NCBI RefSeq assembly: GCF_002310375.3
Contig: NZ_CP023315.3
Coordinates: 1,488,001 to 1,552,000, forward strand
Source: Caulobacter vibrioides
GTDB taxonomy: Bacteria; Pseudomonadota; Alphaproteobacteria; Caulobacterales; Caulobacteraceae
DNA: 64,000 nucleotides
Reading direction: 5' to 3'
Within the stretch, counting starts at the first letter, position 1. Every line of letters begins with the position of its first letter. The notes beneath the pieces are model-generated. The model saw only the letters and a program-made list of their open reading frames with translations. It had not been told where the DNA came from and made no database searches. Below, piece by piece: positions 59,866-64,000 of the stretch. Made by a program: the position numbers and the translations under genes.

Positions 59866-60626
59866 GGCGTGCGCACAACCTTGGCGGTGAACATGTAGCC
59901 TTCGCTGCGGATGGTGCGGATCAGCTCGCTCCCCCCACCATCATCCAGCTTGCGGCGGAGACGGCTGATCTGCACGTCGATCGCGCGGTCGTAGGCGTCA
60001 CTGTCACGGCCTCGCGCCAGGTCCAGAAGCTGGTCGCGCGTCAGCACGCGCTGGGGGCGCTCCACGAAGGCGCGCAACAGCGAGAACTCACCGCTCGACA
60101 GGTTCACGACGATCGACTGGGGAGAGCGCAGTTCGCGACGCACCAGGTCCAGACGCCAGCCAGCGAACTCGCAGGCCGCGCCCATCGCGTCGTCGACCGC
60201 GCGGGGCTCCTGGCGTCGACGCAGCACGGCGCGGACGCGGGCCAACAGCTCGCGCGGGTTGCAGGGCTTGGGCAGGTAATCGTCGGCGCCCAGTTCCAGG
60301 CCGACAATGCGGTCGGTTTCCTCGCCCATCGCCGACAGCATGATGATGGCGGGCGCTTCGGGCGTGGCGGAGAGCCGGCGGCAGATGGCCAAGCCGTCCT
60401 CGCCGGGCAGCATGACGTCGAGAACGATCAGGTCGATTGGCCCGCGCGCCAGAACCTGCTCCATCGTGCGCCCATCCTGGGCGGTCTCGACCACATAGCC
60501 ATGCTTGGCGAGAAAGTCGGACACGACGTCGCGTATGCCTGGATCGTCATCGACGATCAGGATCCGCGAGGGCGCCCCGCGGACGGCCTCGAGCTCGCTT
60601 TGGACGGCGTTTTGGACGTTTTCCAT
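59862..60626 (-). CDS. OmpR-family response regulator
   Basis: A 254-residue regulator. The receiver has ILIVDDDPGIRDVV and phospho-acceptor Asp in LIVLDVMLPGEDGL (about residue 70). The winged-helix C-terminus has SSGEFSLLRAFVERPQRVLT and AIDVQISRLRRKLDD. The start is the ATG at 60626. It precedes and overlaps the kinase gene, and the EF-hand lipoprotein gene follows the pair. The 90 bases upstream hold the promoter, where I saw repeated GTCACG half-sites but no clear operator. Confidence 0.93.
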   Translation of the reverse strand: MENVQNAVQSELEAVRGAPSRILIVDDDPGIRDVVSDFLAKHGYVVETAQDGRTMEQVLARGPIDLIVLDVMLPGEDGLAICRRLSATPEAPAIIMLSAMGEETDRIVGLELGADDYLPKPCNPRELLARVRAVLRRRQEPRAVDDAMGAACEFAGWRLDLVRRELRSPQSIVVNLSSGEFSLLRAFVERPQRVLTRDQLLDLARGRDSDAYDRAIDVQISRLRRKLDDGGGSELIRTIRSEGYMFTAKVVRTP

Positions 60627-60716
60627 GCCAATTTCCTGTCACGCGCCGGTCACGTTCAGATTTCACGGCTGAAACAGCTGCGCAACCCAGTCCGCGACCA
60701 GACGTCTCAGGCCTGC

Positions 60717-61433
60717 CTAGCCGGGGGAATTGTTCTTCGGGATCGCGAAGCCGGCGCCTTGGGCCTTCATCGCCGCGACCACGCGGTCCCCGACGAAGGG
60801 ATTGCCGCGCCGCTCGGCGCCGAAGGTCGACATGGGGCCATGGCCGGGCACGAAGCGCACGTCCTCGCCCAGCGGCCAGAGCTTCTGAGTGATCGAGTCG
60901 ATCAGGTCCTGGTGGTTGCCCATCGGGAAGTCGGTCCGACCGATCGAGCCCTGGAACAGGACGTCGCCGACCTGGGCAAACTTGGTCTCGCGGTGGAAGA
61001 ACACCACGTGCCCTGGCGTGTGGCCGGGGCAGTGGAACACCTCGAACTGGGTCTCGCCCAGGGTGACCGTGTCGCCGTCGTCCAGCCAGCGGTCGGTGAC
61101 GAAGATGCGGGCCTCAGGGATGCCGTACATCTCGCCGCTTTCCTGGATGCGATCGATCCAGAACTGGTCGTCCTTATGAGGACCCTCGATCGGAACCCCC
61201 GTCCGCGCCTTCAGTTCGGCCGCGCCGCCGGCGTGGTCCATATGGCCATGGGTGATCCAGATCTTCTCCAGCGTCAGCCCCTTGTCGGCGATGGCCTTCA
61301 GCAGGCGATCGACCTCGCCGCCCGGATCGATCACGGCCGCCTTCATGGTCTTGGCGCACCAGACGATCGTGCAGTTCTGCTGCAACGGGGTGACCGGGGC
61401 GATCACGGCGCCGATCGGCATGGTCTGGGTCAT
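60717..61433 (-). CDS. Glyoxalase-II-like metallo-beta-lactamase-fold hydrolase
   Basis: A 238-residue MBL-fold enzyme. IDPGGEVDRLLKAI leads to the zinc motif THGHMDHAGG, then FHCPGHTPGHVVF, FQGSIGRTDFPMG and FVPGHGPMST, all typical of glyoxalase II and YcbL-type thioesterases. The start is the ATG at 61433 with GAGGAG seven bases before it; the frame is open 29 codons further upstream, without support. It is a cytoplasmic thioester hydrolase, probably in methylglyoxal detoxification. A terminator separates it from the permease gene. Confidence 0.9.
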   Translation of the reverse strand: MTQTMPIGAVIAPVTPLQQNCTIVWCAKTMKAAVIDPGGEVDRLLKAIADKGLTLEKIWITHGHMDHAGGAAELKARTGVPIEGPHKDDQFWIDRIQESGEMYGIPEARIFVTDRWLDDGDTVTLGETQFEVFHCPGHTPGHVVFFHRETKFAQVGDVLFQGSIGRTDFPMGNHQDLIDSITQKLWPLGEDVRFVPGHGPMSTFGAERRGNPFVGDRVVAAMKAQGAGFAIPKNNSPG

Positions 61434-61483
61434 GGAAACTCCTCGTATCGCCGCAGCATAGACGCAGCACCGCCCCAAATGAA

Positions 61484-61511
61484 GAAGGCCCGGGATCGCT
61501 CCCGGGCCTTC
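61484..61511 (-). terminator. Terminator after the amino-acid permease
   Basis: GAAGGCCCGGGA (61484-61495) pairs perfectly with TCCCGGGCCTTC (61500-61511) around a TCGC loop. Read on the minus strand it is followed by TTCATTT. It lies 23 bases after the permease stop. Confidence 0.85.
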
Positions 61512-61534
61512 TGTGTCCACCAGGGTGGAGCGCT

Positions 61535-63163
61535 TTACTTCACGTCGTCGACGCCACGACCCATCGCCTCGGCGGGCGAGTTCATGTCGGTCTCTTCGGT
61601 GATGTCGATGCCCTTGGCCAGCTTCGAGTGCCAGAAGCCGTAGGCGATGTAGATGACCGCGCCGACGGCGGCGTAACCGCCCAGGATCATCAGCGGCAGC
61701 GGGTTGTCGTTCATCGCGTGAACGATCATCGGCTGGAAGTTCTGGTCGGCCAGGAACAAGCAGGCCGCGATACCCGCAGCAGCGGTGAACATGCCGCCCG
61801 GAACCTTGAACGGACGCGGCAGGTCGGGGTGCTTGATGCGCAGGTAGATCACCGACAAGCAGACGATCGAGAAGGCGACGGCCGTACCCAGCGACATCAG
61901 ATCACCCAGCAGGCTGATCGGCAGGAACGAGGCGGCGATGGCGATCACGACGCCCAGCAGGATGGTGCCCATCCAGGGGGTGCGGAACTTGGGGTGAATC
62001 TCAGCGAACACCTTCGGCAGCAGGCCGTCGCGGGCCATGGTGTAGAAGATGCGGGTCTGGCCGTAGCACAGCACCAGCATGACCGAGGACAGGCCGGTGA
62101 TGGCGCCGATCTTGATGGCGAAGCTGATCAGGTTCAGCTTGCCGCCCTCGGCCGCAGCGTACGGGACGTCGGCCCATTCCAGGCCCATGCGGTCGATGGC
62201 GACAGCGATCGGGGCCGGGCTGGCCAGTTCACGGAAGGGCACCACGCCGGTCATCACGGCCGCGACGGCCATGTAGATCAGCGTACAGATCACCAGGGCG
62301 CCCAGGATGCCGATCGGCACATCGCGCGAGGGGTTCTTGGCTTCGGCGGCGGCGGTCGAAACGGCTTCGAAGCCGACATAGGCGAAGAAGATGATGGCGG
62401 CGCCGCGGAAGATGCCGCCGACGCCGAATTCGCCGGGCTGACCGGTCGGCTCGGGGATGAAGGGGTGCCAGTTGGCCGGATTGATGTACTGCGCGCCGAC
62501 CGCAATGAACGTCACCAGCACGATCACCTTGATGACCACGATGGCGTTGTTGACGTTGGCGGACTCGCTGACGCCGACCACCAGCAGGGCCGAGACCATG
62601 GCGATGCCGATGGCGGCCACCAGGTTCAGCGTGCCAGTCATGGCGAACATCGTGCCGCCGCCGGGCGCGGCCACGGCTTGGATCAGCGGCGTCGCCCACA
62701 TCGGGGCGTCAGCGCCGGCGACCTGGATCATGGGGAAGTTGATCCCCAAGGCGTGCAGGGTGCTGACCACATAGCCCGACCAGCCGACCGCGACGGTCGA
62801 GGCGGCCACGCCGTACTCGAGCACGAGCAGCCAGCCCATGATCCAGGCGAAAACCTCGCCCAGGGTGCCGTAGGCGTAGGTGTAGGCGGAGCCCGAAACC
62901 GGCATGGTCGAGGCCAGTTCGGCGTAGCACAGGCCGGCCAGGGCGCAGGCGATGCCCGCGACGATGAACGACAGCATGATGGCGGGGCCGGCGTTGGCCG
63001 AGGCCACCTGACCCGTCAGCACGAAGATGCCGGCGCCGATGATGGCGCCGACGCCCAGGCTCATCAGATTGATGGGACCCAGCGTACGCTTAAGCTGGCT
63101 ATGCGCGGCCTCCTTCTGGATGCTCGCGATCGACTTTTTCAAAAATAGCCTGTTTCCGGCCAT
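61535..63163 (-). CDS. APC-family amino-acid permease
   Basis: A 542-residue transporter with about twelve to fourteen membrane helices. LMSLGVGAIIGAGIFVLTGQ (34-53) is the first-helix substrate and sodium-like site of the APC family, and FFAYVGFEAVSTAAAEAKNP is the sixth-helix and loop motif. It belongs to the cationic amino-acid transporter (CAT/YfnA-like) group. The start is the ATG at 63163 with GGGGAAACGC upstream; 15 further codons are open but weaker. No adjoining metabolic gene indicates the substrate. Confidence 0.92.
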   Translation of the reverse strand: MAGNRLFLKKSIASIQKEAAHSQLKRTLGPINLMSLGVGAIIGAGIFVLTGQVASANAGPAIMLSFIVAGIACALAGLCYAELASTMPVSGSAYTYAYGTLGEVFAWIMGWLLVLEYGVAASTVAVGWSGYVVSTLHALGINFPMIQVAGADAPMWATPLIQAVAAPGGGTMFAMTGTLNLVAAIGIAMVSALLVVGVSESANVNNAIVVIKVIVLVTFIAVGAQYINPANWHPFIPEPTGQPGEFGVGGIFRGAAIIFFAYVGFEAVSTAAAEAKNPSRDVPIGILGALVICTLIYMAVAAVMTGVVPFRELASPAPIAVAIDRMGLEWADVPYAAAEGGKLNLISFAIKIGAITGLSSVMLVLCYGQTRIFYTMARDGLLPKVFAEIHPKFRTPWMGTILLGVVIAIAASFLPISLLGDLMSLGTAVAFSIVCLSVIYLRIKHPDLPRPFKVPGGMFTAAAGIAACLFLADQNFQPMIVHAMNDNPLPLMILGGYAAVGAVIYIAYGFWHSKLAKGIDITEETDMNSPAEAMGRGVDDVK

Positions 63164-63292
63164 GTGTGCGTTTCCCCAACGACCAGCGAACCCCCGCCGG
63201 TCAGGCATTGGGGGCGGACGTTAGTCAGAGAGGCGTCGTCGCGCAACGCCTTGCGGTGACGGATGCGATTTCAGGGGCTATGCCTCCACCCA

Positions 63293-64000
63293 ATGCTGCC
63301 GATCGAGAATGTCCTGCCCGCGCTGAAGGCGGCGCTGCTCGCAAACAACGCGACCGTACTGGTTGCGCCGCCTGGCGCGGGCAAGACCACGGCTGTTCCC
63401 TTGGCGCTCTTGGACGCGCCGTGGGTCGAGGGCCGCAAGATCATCGTTCTGGAGCCAAGGCGTCTGGCCGCCCGCGCCGCGGCCGCGCGCATGGCGTCCA
63501 ATCTGGGCGAAGCCGTTGGCGATACAGTCGGTTTCCGCGTCAGGCTGCAGTCGAAAGTCTCGGCCCGCACGCGGATCGAGGTCGTCACCGAGGGTGTGTT
63601 CACCCGCATGATTCTCGACGATCCCGGCCTGGACGGGATCGCCGCCGTGCTGTTCGACGAGTTCCACGAGCGCAGCCTCGACGCGGATCTGGGCTTGGCC
63701 TTCGCCCGCGATGTGCAGAGCGTGCTGCGCGAGGACCTACGCCTGCTGATCATGTCGGCGACGCTGGACGGCGCCCGGATTTCGTCCCTTCTGGATGACG
63801 CGCCCATCGTCGAGAGCCAGGGGCGGATGTTCCCGGTCGACACGCGCTATCTGGGGCGCGACGAGCGCCAGCGACTGGAAGAGCGGGTCGGGCGTGCGGT
63901 CGAGCGCGCTCTGGCCGAGGAGACCGGCTCGATTCTGGTGTTCCTGCCCGGCCAAGGCGAAATCCGGCGCGCGGAAAGCTGGCTGAACGAGCGCCTGCGC
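63293..64000 (+). CDS. hrpB: ATP-dependent helicase HrpB, 5' part
   Basis: The first 236 codons of a DEAH-box helicase, continuing past the right edge. VLVAPPGAGKTTAVPLALL is motif I, EPRRLAARAAAARMA is motif Ia, FDEFHERSLDADL is the DEAH-box variant, LLIMSATLDG is motif III, and ILVFLPGQGEIRRAE begins the second RecA domain. The order and the DEFHER form fit HrpB rather than HrpA. The ATG at 63293 puts the N-terminus in the usual place. The function of HrpB in RNA metabolism is poorly known. Confidence 0.93.
   Translation, partial: MLPIENVLPALKAALLANNATVLVAPPGAGKTTAVPLALLDAPWVEGRKIIVLEPRRLAARAAAARMASNLGEAVGDTVGFRVRLQSKVSARTRIEVVTEGVFTRMILDDPGLDGIAAVLFDEFHERSLDADLGLAFARDVQSVLREDLRLLIMSATLDGARISSLLDDAPIVESQGRMFPVDTRYLGRDERQRLEERVGRAVERALAEETGSILVFLPGQGEIRRAESWLNERLR

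Noticed and set aside
61628..63148. 506-codon plus-strand frame opposite the amino-acid permease
   Set aside because: Product is Gly/Asp/His repetitive, typical of antisense translation of membrane-protein codons.

Overview
The window is high-GC, densely coded DNA from an alphaproteobacterium of the Caulobacter lineage. Three things suggest this: several TonB-dependent receptors, a Sux-type sucrose operon, and above all a ceramide/sphingolipid locus arranged like the one known in Caulobacter crescentus. Start codons are often GTG or TTG, and ATGA/GTGA overlaps between consecutive genes are the rule. I see no phage, insertion sequence or CRISPR array, and no gene-free stretch longer than about 230 bases.

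Layout. 1-3540 (minus): an exopolysaccharide cluster end with a polyprenyl-phosphate sugar transferase, a flippase and a truncated glycosyltransferase. 3672-3762: tRNA-Ser(GCU). 3836-11640 (minus): a sucrose uptake and cleavage operon of TonB receptor, amylosucrase, ROK sugar kinase and MFS permease, with a LacI-type regulator just upstream and two palindromic operators between. Three stacked inverted repeats lie between the receptor and amylosucrase genes. 11773-24577: a second TonB receptor, two small proteins, rfbD-rfbA (dTDP-rhamnose), two more TonB-type receptors, an M1 metallopeptidase with a DUF6702-like partner, and a UDP-glucuronate decarboxylase. 24764-29382 (plus): an ABC exporter with a NarL-type two-component system, then lldD.

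29606-45471 is the centre of interest. It holds the genes for ceramide synthesis (serine palmitoyltransferase, dedicated acyl carrier protein, acyl-AMP ligase, ceramide reductase, GNAT-like bacterial ceramide synthase) and for head-group attachment (CDP-alcohol phosphatidyltransferase, DAGK-like ceramide kinase, Tam41-like nucleotidyltransferase). The same locus contains paralogues of the LPS-export proteins LptF, LptG and LptC and a polysaccharide-type flippase, all tightly overlapped with lipid genes. This reads as a self-contained make, decorate and export system for outer-membrane sphingolipid. The enzymes have been described in Caulobacter; the Lpt-like export part, the proposed CDP-ceramide route and a 72-codon apparent gene remnant are the parts most worth testing.

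45637-64000 is accessory metabolism. It has a RutA/RutB-like pair, a tandem thioredoxin-fold isomerase, a sulfatase with its own lipoprotein formylglycine-generating enzyme, a haloalkane dehalogenase, a metallo-beta-lactamase-fold hydrolase and a TetR regulator. An EgtB-EgtD fusion for ergothioneine follows, then a KGG stress protein, an EF-hand lipoprotein beside an OmpR/EnvZ-type system, a glyoxalase-II-like hydrolase, an APC amino-acid permease and the start of hrpB, which runs off the right edge.
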